DNA from: Verrucomicrobiota bacterium
GTDB lineage: Bacteria; Chlamydiota; Chlamydiia; Chlamydiales; Rhabdochlamydiaceae
Direction: 5' to 3'
Length of the DNA stretch: 64,000 bases
Assembly: GCA_018240065.1 (NCBI GenBank)
Contig: JAFEGH010000006.1
Location: 362,410-426,409 of the forward strand
Below are positions 16,112 to 25,063 of the stretch, one piece after another. The position numbers were made by a program, and so were the translations under genes. Each line of letters opens with the position of its first letter. The first letter of the stretch is position 1. A model generated the notes under the pieces. The model was not told the DNA's origin and searched no databases. It saw only the letters and a program-made list of their open reading frames with translations.

Positions 16112-16906
16112 ATGAGCATTGCCATCATCTATATCGCGTATGTCATCATTGGAGCTATTGCCGGGATCCTGGGAGGAATGCTCGGAATTGGCGGCGGGGT
16201 CGTCACTGTACCCTGTCTGCTTGTCCTGTTCACTTATCTGGATTTTCCACAGCCCTATGTGATGCATATGGCGGTAGCTACCTCGCTTGCGGCAATGATC
16301 TTTAACACGGGGGCGGCGACCTGGGCCCATAATAAAAAGCAGGGAATCGTATGGGACGTCTTCATGAAACTTGTTCCCGGGCTGGTCGTAGGGTCGATTG
16401 TAGGGGCGTTTTTCGCAGCCTGGCTTTCGGGAGTTGTTCTCGAGATCTTCTTTGGGATTTTCCTTTTGCTGCTGGCGCTTAATTTCTATCGTCAAAAAGC
16501 GATCCATGTCGGTTCGCACAAGCTTCCCAATCCTCTTGTTTTAAATGGCTTGAGCGGTAGCATCGGCGCTCTGTCCAACCTCTTGGGGATAGGCGGAGGC
16601 AGCATGACAGTTCCGATGCTCTCATTCTTCAAAATGAGAGATAAAAATGCGATCGGTACCTCAGCAGCGACAACGCTTGTCACAACAATCTGCGGAACCG
16701 TCTCCTACCTATTTCTCGGAAGGGGGGTCGTGCATTCCCCGGAAACGTTCGGTCTGATCAATCTGCCGGCATTTTTCATCGTGGGCATTGCTGCGTTTTT
16801 TCTGGCTCCTTACGGCGCCAAGCTTACCCATCAGATTGATCCGAATCTGGTCCGCAGGATCTTTGCAGTCGTGCTCGCCGTGACCGGACTTTCCTTAATC
16901 ATCTAA
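16112..16906 (+). CDS. TauE/SafE-type anion permease
   Basis: I start at ATG 16112, where the first membrane helix begins; the frame is open further upstream but that part is polar and Cys/His-rich. The 264 residues hold about eight membrane segments. The family's duplicated motif is present in both halves: GGMLGIGGGVVTVPCLL and NLLGIGGGSMTVPML. Relatives export sulfite, sulfoacetate or other organic anions. The stop is only 19 bases before the polyketide synthase, so it is probably the first gene of that operon and may export its product (inference). Confidence 0.85.
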   Translation: MSIAIIYIAYVIIGAIAGILGGMLGIGGGVVTVPCLLVLFTYLDFPQPYVMHMAVATSLAAMIFNTGAATWAHNKKQGIVWDVFMKLVPGLVVGSIVGAFFAAWLSGVVLEIFFGIFLLLLALNFYRQKAIHVGSHKLPNPLVLNGLSGSIGALSNLLGIGGGSMTVPMLSFFKMRDKNAIGTSAATTLVTTICGTVSYLFLGRGVVHSPETFGLINLPAFFIVGIAAFFLAPYGAKLTHQIDPNLVRRIFAVVLAVTGLSLII

Positions 16907-16925
16907 CGAAATCGAGTAATAACTC

Positions 16926-18068
16926 ATGCCATGCGCTTTAAGTGATTTCCTCCACATCCGACCTCATCATGAGATCGAGCAAGAGAAAATTCTGGACTGG
17001 ATCGCTGAAGCGCATGCGCGCGCAGCTAACCGTTTTGAGAATCAGGACATTGTGGCCTTTCGCGGACAGTTAAGGGACAAACTCTTCCAGCTGGGTGTCG
17101 GCAAGGAGAGGATCCAGACTCGCGGCATCCATATCAGCGACCTGTTCCAAGAAGATTGGACAAAAATGGAGATCTACCCAGTGGCAGACGCTCCTCATGG
17201 GCATGGATTTACCGAACGAAGCCATTTTTACGACAGGGAAGTCACGCGGATTTTTGAACGTTTCTATCCTGATGAAAAGGATCTTCCTAAACACCTGATC
17301 CATGTCACTTGTACAGGATACGTCGCTCCAAGCCCTGCCCAAAAGATCGTCTCGCTGCGCAATGCGGGCAAGAAAACGACGGTGACGCACGCCTATCATA
17401 TGGGGTGCTACGGCTCCATTCCTGCTATCCGAATCGGTAGCGGTTTTTCCTCTCTGCCCTCCCCTGCCACATCGAATCACATCGATATCGTTCATACCGA
17501 ATTATGCAGCCTGCATTTGCACCCTTTACGGCACAGCACTGAACAGCTGGTCGTGCAAAGCCTGTTTGCGGATGGCTTTATCAAATACACTCTGAGCTCA
17601 GGAAAATCGGCAGGTCCCCACTTGAAAATTCTGGCTCTTCATGAGGAGACTATCCCCAACTCTTCCCATTGTATGACTTGGCGCTGCGAAGATAAGGGGT
17701 TGAGCATGACCTTATCCAAGGAAGTGCCTGTCATGATCTCGAGAGCAATCGAAGGGTATTTGAAACGGCTGTGCGAAATGGCAGATCTTGACAGCGAAAG
17801 GATTATCAAAGAGTCGTTTTTTGCCCTTCACCCCGGGGGTCCTAAGATCTTGCAGCAAATCAAAGACCTCCTTAATTTAGAGTCCCACCAGATCGAGCAT
17901 TCGGTGCAGGTTTTGAAACGTTTTGGCAACATGTCGTCAGCGACATTGCCCCATATTTGGGAACAGATGCTGGATGACCCCAAAGTGCCCAAAAAGGCGA
18001 GAATCTTAAGTCTTGCGTTCGGGCCTGGCCTAAGCATCTCTGGCGGCCTGTTTGAGAAGGGAGCTTAA
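16926..18068 (+). CDS. Type III polyketide synthase (chalcone/stilbene synthase family)
   Basis: 380 residues, the normal length. The Cys-His-Asn triad is intact: C161 in HAYHMGCYGSIPAIRI, H302 in FFALHPGGPKIL, and N335 in RFGNMSSATLPHIWE. The C-terminal FGPGLSISGGLF matches the GFGPG loop of the family. It condenses malonyl-CoA units onto an acyl-CoA starter and cyclises the product to a pyrone or resorcinol-type ring. It is flanked 19 bases upstream by a TauE permease and 4 bases downstream by a membrane protein, then a methyltransferase. The ribosome-binding site is weak, so translation may depend on coupling. Confidence 0.88.
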   Translation: MPCALSDFLHIRPHHEIEQEKILDWIAEAHARAANRFENQDIVAFRGQLRDKLFQLGVGKERIQTRGIHISDLFQEDWTKMEIYPVADAPHGHGFTERSHFYDREVTRIFERFYPDEKDLPKHLIHVTCTGYVAPSPAQKIVSLRNAGKKTTVTHAYHMGCYGSIPAIRIGSGFSSLPSPATSNHIDIVHTELCSLHLHPLRHSTEQLVVQSLFADGFIKYTLSSGKSAGPHLKILALHEETIPNSSHCMTWRCEDKGLSMTLSKEVPVMISRAIEGYLKRLCEMADLDSERIIKESFFALHPGGPKILQQIKDLLNLESHQIEHSVQVLKRFGNMSSATLPHIWEQMLDDPKVPKKARILSLAFGPGLSISGGLFEKGA

Positions 18069-18072
18069 AACT

Positions 18073-18573
18073 GTGGAATTTCTGATCCTCGTCCCCTTTA
18101 TCGTTCAAACCCTGGTCATCACTTTCGACGAGTTCTATTTTCATGTCAGACGGGGTTTGCCGAAGTGGGAAAGGATCGGCCATCCCCTCGACACCTTAAC
18201 GGTGCTGGCCTGCTTTGCGTTCGTATTGTTTGTCCCTTACTCCTCTTTTTTCCTTAAGGTCTACATCGGTCTTGCCATTTTTTCCTGCGTCTTTGTGACT
18301 AAAGATGAGTTCGTCCACAAAGATTGCTGCCCTGCATCCGAGCAGTGGCTCCACGCTCTGCTGTTCCTCAACCATCCGATTGTCCTCACCGCTGCAGGAC
18401 TCTTATGGCCGATCGTCGACAAAGGGATCGCCCCTTCCTGGCTGAGCGGGCTTGTCCCCTATGCCGACAATGTGCGTTTCATTCTCATCATGCAGACTAT
18501 CTGCATCGCCCTTTTTCTAACTTATCAAACGGTATACTGGAATTTCTTATGGAAGGACAAAGCACCCGAGTAA
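18073..18573 (+). CDS. Polytopic membrane protein of the PKS operon
   Basis: I chose GTG 18073: GGGAG lies 9 bases upstream and it starts just after the PKS stop. A TTG at 18052 would overlap the PKS end. The 166 residues form about five membrane helices. Two polar motifs stand at helix ends: TFDEFYFHVRRG and KDEFVHKDCCPASEQWLHALL, with several His, Asp, Glu and Cys that could bind metal or form an active site. I do not recognise the family. It differs from the ICMT-type methyltransferase found next to some Gram-positive type III PKSs. By context it modifies or moves the polyketide. Confidence 0.7.
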   Translation: MEFLILVPFIVQTLVITFDEFYFHVRRGLPKWERIGHPLDTLTVLACFAFVLFVPYSSFFLKVYIGLAIFSCVFVTKDEFVHKDCCPASEQWLHALLFLNHPIVLTAAGLLWPIVDKGIAPSWLSGLVPYADNVRFILIMQTICIALFLTYQTVYWNFLWKDKAPE

Positions 18574-19298
18574 ACAATGCGTTCTATGAAGGCTTAGGAG
18601 ATTCCTGGTATGAGGACGACGTCCACCCGATCGCGCTGCTTCGGGCAGAGAATGCGACCCGCAACCCCTGGATTCAGGAAAGGATCCGCTCCATTTTAGG
18701 CCCCTCTCGCGACATCCTGGATATCGGCTGCGGGGCGGGATTTTTGACAAATGCCCTGGCTTCTGAGGGACATCGGGTAACGGGGATCGACCTATCGGCC
18801 AAAAGCCTCAGTGTCGCAGAGAAGCGGGATACGTCTAAAACAGTGCGCTACATGCAGCTGGATGCGTTTGCCCTTCCCTTTCCGGAGCAAAGTTTCGATG
18901 TGATCTGCGCGATGGACTTTTTAGAGCATGTGGAGATGCCGGGACAGATCGTTAGGGAAGCGGCCCGTCTGCTCCGACCCAACGGCCTCTTTTTCTTCCA
19001 CACCTTCAACCGCAATTTGCTCAGCTGGCTCGTTGTGATCAAAGGGGTGGAATGGTGCGTTCCGAATACCCCTTCCAATATGCATGTCTATTCCTATTTT
19101 ATTAAGCCCTCGGAACTTAAGAATTGGTGTGAAGAGTCGGGAATGGCCTTAAGAGAAATGAGGGGGCTGAGTCCCCGCTTTTCGTCGAAGGCATTTTGGA
19201 AGAGCCTCTTTACCAGGAAGGTCGACAAAGATCTTCAGTTCCGCTTCAGCACCTCTCTTAGCACAGGCTACCTCGGAATTGCTCAGAATCGAGGATAA
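18549..19298 (+). CDS. UbiG-like class I SAM methyltransferase
   Basis: I start at ATG 18549, overlapping the membrane protein gene by 25 bases; the frame is open upstream but that part is the shadow of its neighbour. The 249-residue product has motif I ILDIGCGAGFLTNALA, the acidic loop VTGIDLS, motif II FDVICAMDFLEHV and LLRPNGLFFFHTFNRN, which is characteristic of UbiG/Coq3 O-methyltransferases. The expected reaction is methylation of a phenolic hydroxyl. Next to a type III PKS the likely substrate is its phenolic product rather than ubiquinone (inference). Confidence 0.85.
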   Translation: MEGQSTRVNNAFYEGLGDSWYEDDVHPIALLRAENATRNPWIQERIRSILGPSRDILDIGCGAGFLTNALASEGHRVTGIDLSAKSLSVAEKRDTSKTVRYMQLDAFALPFPEQSFDVICAMDFLEHVEMPGQIVREAARLLRPNGLFFFHTFNRNLLSWLVVIKGVEWCVPNTPSNMHVYSYFIKPSELKNWCEESGMALREMRGLSPRFSSKAFWKSLFTRKVDKDLQFRFSTSLSTGYLGIAQNRG

Positions 19299-19311
19299 AG
19301 AGTCGATTTGC

Positions 19312-19953
19312 TCATCTGCTGAGGTCTATCGGATCGAATTGGCCCAGGGATTCAATTCGTACAATTGCGTCCGCGGCTAATACAACTGCATCCTGGCTCA
19401 GAGCTGAATATTCTTCTGCTCGATCACAACTGGCATCTCGAAGTTGTTGAATAGACCCCAACAGCATATTGTCATATTCTCTCTCAGCCAGATCCGCATA
19501 GACTTCAGAAACTTCCTCTGCGAAAAGCCTTTTAAGTACCAGTATGCGCAAGCTTTGCTCACGCCCTACTTCGCCGATATCCAATTGCGGCGGCCGTTCT
19601 TCCAATGCGACGGATTGAAGAGAACTCGGGGATGTCGCCTCATTTAAGGTTATAGACATCAGGAAAAGCGCCGGACTGACAGAAAAAAAAGAGTTCCTGT
19701 CATCATCTGCGTCATGGAAAAAAGTGGAATACGCAATACTGCTTGCAGCCAGAGCTGCCTCATAATGGGACGTTCTTAAATCTTCATCCCCTGGGGTTCT
19801 ATGAATAGATGAGTGAGCAATGACTTCATCATCAGAATGAGGCTCCATTATAAAACCCTCAGTCGGACCGTAGGGTACCGAATCCCATGCAGCGTTTGGA
19901 TAAGGATTTGAGCGATTGATGCCATAAAAAGAAGGGTGGATAGGATTGGCCAT
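19312..19953 (-). CDS. Hypothetical acidic protein
   Basis: I start at ATG 19953, with GGGGGAA 9 bases upstream, instead of the longer frame. The 213 residues begin with a Pro/Asn/Tyr-rich polar stretch, followed by an acidic region HDADDDRNSFFS and helical segments (LFAEEVSEVYADLAEREYD). There is no signal peptide or membrane helix, and I recognise no family. It starts one base after the stop of the 19955-20626 gene, so the two are translated from one message and may act together. Confidence 0.6.
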   Translation of the reverse strand: MANPIHPSFYGINRSNPYPNAAWDSVPYGPTEGFIMEPHSDDEVIAHSSIHRTPGDEDLRTSHYEAALAASSIAYSTFFHDADDDRNSFFSVSPALFLMSITLNEATSPSSLQSVALEERPPQLDIGEVGREQSLRILVLKRLFAEEVSEVYADLAEREYDNMLLGSIQQLRDASCDRAEEYSALSQDAVVLAADAIVRIESLGQFDPIDLSR

Positions 19954-19954
19954 A

Positions 19955-20626
19955 TTACAATTCCCCCGACTTGCTTCTGTTCCTTCGCATCGTTTCAATG
20001 GGGTCGCAAGATCCCTGTTGTAATATTAGAGCATTCGCTAGCAGCCGCGCTTGATCAGCATTGCGGCTTTGTTGATAGTATTCTCCAGACCGTTTGCTAT
20101 AGGCCATTTTCTTTTCGTCGTTTAGCGTTGCTTCTTTCTTGAGCACATCTTCACTGAATAAGTCCAGGTATCGCATAGAAGCTCTATCTGAGTGCAGTTT
20201 TTGGACGACTAGTCTGCCAAGCCCGCTGTTTACTTGAACTCTCCCTATTAAATTCAGGCGCGTAGGGGCTTTCTCAGGAGAAATTGGAGGATGAGCTAAG
20301 GAGCGGATCCGCTTAGAAGCTCTTGAAGGCGTGCCATCAGCTGTGGAGTCAGCAGCATCGTTTTCAGGAGATGTAGATTCCCATCTCCTCTTTACTGATT
20401 TAGTTTGGAGTGCGTTCTGCTCAATTTGATGTATTGGAATGAAGCCGCTTCGGCTCGCGGCGGAAATTGAGGCTGTATCAATCCTAAACCTCTTTGTTGC
20501 TCCAGACGATTGACACTCCCTATCTGAAGACAATACAGCATCATTGTCATCATCTAGACTATCGGTACTAATAAGACTGGACCCTGGGAAAGAGGAGGAT
20601 AGACCAACACCATTGATTGCTGACAT
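19955..20626 (-). CDS. Hypothetical protein with several NLS-like basic clusters
   Basis: 223 residues. The N-terminal 120 are Ser/Asp-rich and probably disordered. They contain three short basic clusters that look like monopartite nuclear localisation signals: ATKRFRID, KSVKRRWES and RASKRIRS. Residues about 125-223 are helical. No signal peptide is seen. The pattern is compatible with a type III-secreted protein that enters the host nucleus, but basic clusters alone are weak evidence. It is the first gene of a two-gene unit with 19312-19953. Confidence 0.6.
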   Translation of the reverse strand: MSAINGVGLSSSFPGSSLISTDSLDDDNDAVLSSDRECQSSGATKRFRIDTASISAASRSGFIPIHQIEQNALQTKSVKRRWESTSPENDAADSTADGTPSRASKRIRSLAHPPISPEKAPTRLNLIGRVQVNSGLGRLVVQKLHSDRASMRYLDLFSEDVLKKEATLNDEKKMAYSKRSGEYYQQSRNADQARLLANALILQQGSCDPIETMRRNRSKSGEL

Positions 20627-20715
20627 GATTCTTCCTTAAAAAAACAATTTATACAATAATTCAATTGAATATGAATCATTTCGTAATTAAAATAAATTAT
20701 AAAGTTAAAGAGAAA

Positions 20716-21294
20716 TCAATCTGTTAAATATTTAATAATGCGACCAATATGAAAATGGCGCTCTTCTTTGATCTTTCCCCATTCCTGAAGGTAGGGGTTT
20801 TGGGAGAGGTCCTGCTGGCTTGAGGACTTGATGGGGACGACTTGATGTCTCTTGGGACCTGTGTGATGCTGCTTGGAGAGGTTCTTAAGTCTTTTCGAAA
20901 CAAGAAAGTGCTCTTTGAGACGGCAGTAAGCTACTCTGGCTGAGGAAAGGGTATATTCTGGCTCGATAAAATTCAAATTTTTCTGATTGACGTTGCAGTG
21001 GCTTCCGTCGACTGTGATTTTTAAAGGTTTAGAAGGATTGCCTTTAGTAACTTGGCGCGGTTTAGCCTGTCTTCTTTTCTTGGAAAGGACGTATCCTTGG
21101 AGGGGAAGATGTTCGACATGAGAAGGTATTCTCGGTGTCTTCACAGGATCGCATTTATGCTTTTTACTGAAATCTTTAGCCTCTGAAACGGCTTTGTCTA
21201 AATAAAGAAGATTCGCTTTATCTTTACCAAACCAATACTGAACACGCACAGCTGCGTTCTCACAAGGACTGGAATGGGAAGATTTTTCTTTCAT
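20716..21294 (-). CDS. Hypothetical basic protein
   Basis: 192 residues with a strong AGGAGAG ribosome-binding site. Strongly basic: runs such as SKKRRQAKPRQVTKG and HHTGPKRHQVVPIKSS are spread over the length. It starts with a polar Ser-rich segment and ends IGRIIKYL. Nucleic-acid binding or a secreted protein are possible. No family is recognised. Confidence 0.6.
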   Translation of the reverse strand: MKEKSSHSSPCENAAVRVQYWFGKDKANLLYLDKAVSEAKDFSKKHKCDPVKTPRIPSHVEHLPLQGYVLSKKRRQAKPRQVTKGNPSKPLKITVDGSHCNVNQKNLNFIEPEYTLSSARVAYCRLKEHFLVSKRLKNLSKQHHTGPKRHQVVPIKSSSQQDLSQNPYLQEWGKIKEERHFHIGRIIKYLTD

Positions 21295-21371
21295 TCGCTC
21301 TCCTAAATCTTCAGGGGACCTTTGATACCATGTCCGCAGGATTACAGACCAGTCAAATTCCTGACAAAAAG

Positions 21372-21400
21372 TTGACGAAATTTTAATGTAACCTTTAAAT
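21372..21400 (+). promoter_or_regulatory. Promoter of tpx
   Basis: TTGACG (21372-21377), a 17-base spacer and TTAAAT (21395-21400), 60 bases before the tpx start. Confidence 0.5.
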
Positions 21401-21462
21401 TTTAATCAATCTTTTTTCCTTAATCAGGAAATCTGGTATGTTCCCATCTTTTGGAGGTAAAA

Positions 21463-21969
21463 ATGACAGAAGTGACGCTGAAAGGCAATCCCATCCGCAT
21501 CAGCGGAACTCTTCCTTCGAAAGGGAGCAAAGCCCCCGACTTTCTCCTCGTCGACGGCGATCTCAACGAACGCTCTCTTAAAGACTATAAAGGCAAACGT
21601 AAACTGATCTCAATCGTCCCGAGCCTGGACACCTCCGTTTGTTCTCTATCGACAAAGAAGTTCAATGAGAAGATCAAGGCCGACCCTCAACTCGTGGCGC
21701 TGGTCGTTTCCGCTGACCTGCCCTTTGCGCAAAAAAGGATGTGTTCCGCTGAAAACGTGGCGAATGTGATTCCCCTCTCGATGATGCGTAACAAAGACTT
21801 CGCCAAATCCTACGGGGTTCTGATTGAAAGCGGGCCTCTCGCTGGGATCTGCGCGAGGGCTGTCGTCGTCCTCGATGAAAATGACCAGATCGTCTATACG
21901 CAGCTGGTTCCTGAGATTGCTCAGGAGCCCGACTATGATAAGGCGCTCGAAGCGCTATTGAAAAAGTAG
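21463..21969 (+). CDS. tpx: Thiol peroxidase (atypical 2-Cys peroxiredoxin)
   Basis: ATG 21463 follows GGAGGTAAAA; 168 residues as in E. coli Tpx. The peroxidatic cysteine is C60 in SLDTSVCSLSTKKFNEK and the resolving cysteine C94 in LPFAQKRMCSAENV, with the Tpx-specific 34-residue gap. It reduces hydrogen peroxide and alkyl peroxides in the cytoplasm using thioredoxin. It ends 3 bases before the convergent malic enzyme stop. Confidence 0.95.
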   Translation: MTEVTLKGNPIRISGTLPSKGSKAPDFLLVDGDLNERSLKDYKGKRKLISIVPSLDTSVCSLSTKKFNEKIKADPQLVALVVSADLPFAQKRMCSAENVANVIPLSMMRNKDFAKSYGVLIESGPLAGICARAVVVLDENDQIVYTQLVPEIAQEPDYDKALEALLKK

Positions 21970-21972
21970 CGC

Positions 21973-23652
21973 TTATCGATTTTTACGTCGGAAGTTGGGG
22001 TATTCGGGAAACCACATCTTCTCGTCGACCTTGCGCTCGATTTCGCTCTGTGAAGAGTGAGGCACAAGTCCTTCCTCTGCCGCGACTTTCGCAACTGCAA
22101 TCGCGATTTTGCGACTGACATCGCGTAGATTTTCCACGTCAGGAAAAATACTGGCTGTAGGATCTTTTAAGAGAGGCGCATTATCGCTGAGGACGTCTGC
22201 GGCTCTAATGAACATCTTTTCAGTAACTTTAGGCGACTGGCAGGCAACAACCCCAAGGCCGACTCCGGGAAAGATATAAACGTTGTTGCACTGTGCGATC
22301 CGGATCTTCTTTCCATTGAATTCGACAGGGGCAAACGGACTGCCTGTTGCGATGATCGCCTTTCCGTTAGTCCAGCGGATAAGGTCCTCTGGCTTCGCTT
22401 CGCAGCGCGAGGTCGGATTGGAAAGCGGGAAGATGATCGGCCGCTCGACATGGCTTGCCATCGTTTTGACGACTTCTTCTGAGAAGACATTGGGCTGGGC
22501 GGAGACTCCGATCAGGATGGTCGGTTTGACATTTTTGACCACATCAAGAAGGGTATACTTATCGCCGCTTGCAGCCTGCCAGTTCTTCAGTTCATTGAAG
22601 TCTCTGGCGAACCTCTTTTGCTCTGCATCCATCCGGCTCAGCTTTGTATGGATCAATCCATCAATATCGATGATGTAGAAATTCTTTTGCGCCTCGCTTT
22701 CGCTGCATCCCTCTAATCTCATGGCATCCATGATCAGGCTGGCAATCCCCAGTCCCGCGGAACCTCCTCCAAACATCACGATCTTCTGATCTTTAAGCTT
22801 TCCCTTGGCCTGTTTGACGGCGCCGATGATCGCTGCCAGAGCGACGGCCGCCGTCCCCTGGATATCGTCATTGAAAGAACAGATCTGGTCCTTGTATTTT
22901 TCCAGCAAAGGTCGGGCATGAGGCTTGGCAAAGTCCTCCCATTGCAAGAGCACCTTTGGGAATCGTTTTTTGATTTGCCTGACGAATGCATCGACAAAGC
23001 TGTCGTACTCAGAGCCTGTAATGCGCGGGTTTCTCCAACCAAGATAGAGCGGATCATCAAGCAGCTTCTGATTATTGGTACCCACATCCAGCATCACGGG
23101 AAGGACTCTGCCAGGATGGATTCCGCCAAACAGTGTATAGAGGGCCAATTTCCCCTGCGGGATAGCCATCCCGCCGACGCCAACATCTCCGAGGCCTAAA
23201 ATTCTCTCTCCATCCGTCACCACGATCACATCGACCTCTTCATTTGGAAGAGTCGCGACAATCTCGCCGATCTTATCCTGCAACGGATAGGAAATATAAA
23301 TGCCTCGGTGCTGACGATACAGAATACTGTAGTGCAAAGAGACGTCCCCAACAGTCGGAGTATAGATTAGAGGAAGCATTTCTGCGATATGCTCATAGAC
23401 CAGGCGATAAAACAGGATCTCGTTGCGGTTTTGCAGGCTGGAAAGAAAGATGTATTTGGAAAGATCGTCCCTCCTCTCCTTGAAATTCTCATAACGGCGC
23501 TGGACCTGTTCTTCCAGAGTAGAGACGTGAAAAGGCAGAAGTCCATGAAGGTGAAGCGAATCCCTCTCCTCTTTGGTAAAAGCTGTCCCTTTATTGAAAA
23601 GCGGATTATCCAGGATCTCCGCCGGCTTCATTGAAAGCTCGATAAACTCCAT
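21973..23652 (-). CDS. NAD(P)-dependent malic enzyme
   Basis: I start at ATG 23652 with AGAAGG upstream; the frame runs further to a TTG. The 559 residues are the length of the large MaeA/ME group. The malate site includes YTPTVGD and the tyrosine region near residue 90, the metal-binding aspartates are in CSFNDDIQGTAAV, and the nucleotide fold carries GGGSAGLGIASL. It oxidatively decarboxylates malate to pyruvate, linking the TCA cycle to pyruvate. It could use C4 acids imported by the DAACS symporter at 4084-5379, though that link is a guess. Confidence 0.92.
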   Translation of the reverse strand: MEFIELSMKPAEILDNPLFNKGTAFTKEERDSLHLHGLLPFHVSTLEEQVQRRYENFKERRDDLSKYIFLSSLQNRNEILFYRLVYEHIAEMLPLIYTPTVGDVSLHYSILYRQHRGIYISYPLQDKIGEIVATLPNEEVDVIVVTDGERILGLGDVGVGGMAIPQGKLALYTLFGGIHPGRVLPVMLDVGTNNQKLLDDPLYLGWRNPRITGSEYDSFVDAFVRQIKKRFPKVLLQWEDFAKPHARPLLEKYKDQICSFNDDIQGTAAVALAAIIGAVKQAKGKLKDQKIVMFGGGSAGLGIASLIMDAMRLEGCSESEAQKNFYIIDIDGLIHTKLSRMDAEQKRFARDFNELKNWQAASGDKYTLLDVVKNVKPTILIGVSAQPNVFSEEVVKTMASHVERPIIFPLSNPTSRCEAKPEDLIRWTNGKAIIATGSPFAPVEFNGKKIRIAQCNNVYIFPGVGLGVVACQSPKVTEKMFIRAADVLSDNAPLLKDPTASIFPDVENLRDVSRKIAIAVAKVAAEEGLVPHSSQSEIERKVDEKMWFPEYPNFRRKNR

Positions 23653-23770
23653 GCGCAACCTTCTATTTCCATTGGTATTCTTCACAGTAGCCTTTAACTC
23701 GCGATTTGTCAAATGACGCTTTCGGATTTTTTAAGGGTAAGCAGCGACCGTTCTCGCTGGAGGCTGCGGA

Positions 23771-25063
23771 TCAAGAGGGTTGCTTTTCAGATGCGGCAAC
23801 AGGTTCTTTCAGCAGGACGAAGACAATCCCGATCCAAAGAATGAAGAGCGCGATGCTGCCCCAGTTGAGGATCGGCAGGAAGGCGGCGCCTAAAACCGCT
23901 TGCATCCCAAGGATCAAGGCGGAGGCGATCGCCTTGGAAGAGCGGTAGGCGAAAACGTCGATTACCGCTTTGGCGCGGAACTTTTCATCCGGCTTCAGAG
24001 GAATATATAACACCTCTTTGATAATGCCGAAGAGAGAAAAGTCGCAGCTTTTGATCGAGATATAGGCAAACGAGATCACGCCGAAGAAGGGGAAAAACTG
24101 GAAGGCGATGCTATTGAGGCAAAGCAGGAAAGGAATGAGAAGATGACTGCGTTTGATCCCCAGGTAGTGGATCAGCAGGAAACTGCCGAATAACTGCAGG
24201 GAAATCGTCGCCGCATGGACGATCCCCAAAATCCGGCCGGTGTATTCGGTCCTCAGATCTTTTTGCTGGATGGTCTTTTCAAGGATCGTGTTGAATTGGA
24301 AATCGATCAGCGTCGAAGAAAGCTGCATCAACATGACGATCAGAAGAATGAAGGTCAGATAGCGCGAAGAGCCGATGAGTTTAAGCCCATGGAAAAAGGC
24401 GTTCATCGAAGTGCGCCTCTTCTCATCATCGAGCTTCATCCCTAAGCCTTCTTTGGTCTGCTTTAATGCAAAGTAGTAGCAGAATCCAAGACTGAGATAG
24501 ATGGGCAGTGTGGCGAGCAGAAGGGATTCCGATCCCATTTTCACGGCAAAGTAGCCCGGGAGTATACTTCCCAGGGTAGCGCCCAGCGCTCCTGTTCCAA
24601 AGAAAAATCCATACAGGTACTTCGCTTTTCCGAACGAGATCGTGGAGTGAATCACAGACCAGAGCTGCTGAAACATCAGCATGATATAGATCTCTTTCCA
24701 GAGATAGAAGACAAACGGGAGCCACGAGATCTGGGAAAGAAATAGAGAGCTAAAGAGATTCGTCGCCGTTACAAGGCCCGCGATCGCCGCGAACATCCTG
24801 AGACAGCCCAGTTTGGGCAAGTATTTGTTATAGAGAGCGACGACGATAAGATTGAGCGGAACAGTCGCTAGCCATGCGTAAGGAAACGCGCTCGATCCGT
24901 AGGCCGTCAAGAACACCGCATTGCTCACAGGACGTATGATGGCGTATTCAGAAGAAATGAAAAATCCACAGAGCATCGCAAAAAGAATGAAAAGCCTCTC
25001 CTGTGCGGAGAAAGCAGTGAACTCACCTTTTAAGTGGCTCAGCTGAGTGCGGATCATCCCCAT
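23771..25063 (-). CDS. TLC/NTT-family nucleotide transporter homologue
   Basis: 430 residues with about 11-12 membrane helices. The stretch SCDFSLFGIIKEVLYIPL, followed by KPDEKFRAKAVIDVFAYRSSKA, matches the TLC ATP/ADP translocase family of Chlamydiae and Rickettsiae (K..FS.F...KE..YIPL, K.KAkIDV..R..K). It is shorter than the classical translocases of about 500-530 residues. Known relatives exchange ATP/ADP or import NTPs from the host; the substrate here is unknown. Its start lies within the HD gene (10-base overlap), tying it to the nucleotide operon. Confidence 0.82.
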   Translation of the reverse strand: MGMIRTQLSHLKGEFTAFSAQERLFILFAMLCGFFISSEYAIIRPVSNAVFLTAYGSSAFPYAWLATVPLNLIVVALYNKYLPKLGCLRMFAAIAGLVTATNLFSSLFLSQISWLPFVFYLWKEIYIMLMFQQLWSVIHSTISFGKAKYLYGFFFGTGALGATLGSILPGYFAVKMGSESLLLATLPIYLSLGFCYYFALKQTKEGLGMKLDDEKRRTSMNAFFHGLKLIGSSRYLTFILLIVMLMQLSSTLIDFQFNTILEKTIQQKDLRTEYTGRILGIVHAATISLQLFGSFLLIHYLGIKRSHLLIPFLLCLNSIAFQFFPFFGVISFAYISIKSCDFSLFGIIKEVLYIPLKPDEKFRAKAVIDVFAYRSSKAIASALILGMQAVLGAAFLPILNWGSIALFILWIGIVFVLLKEPVAASEKQPS

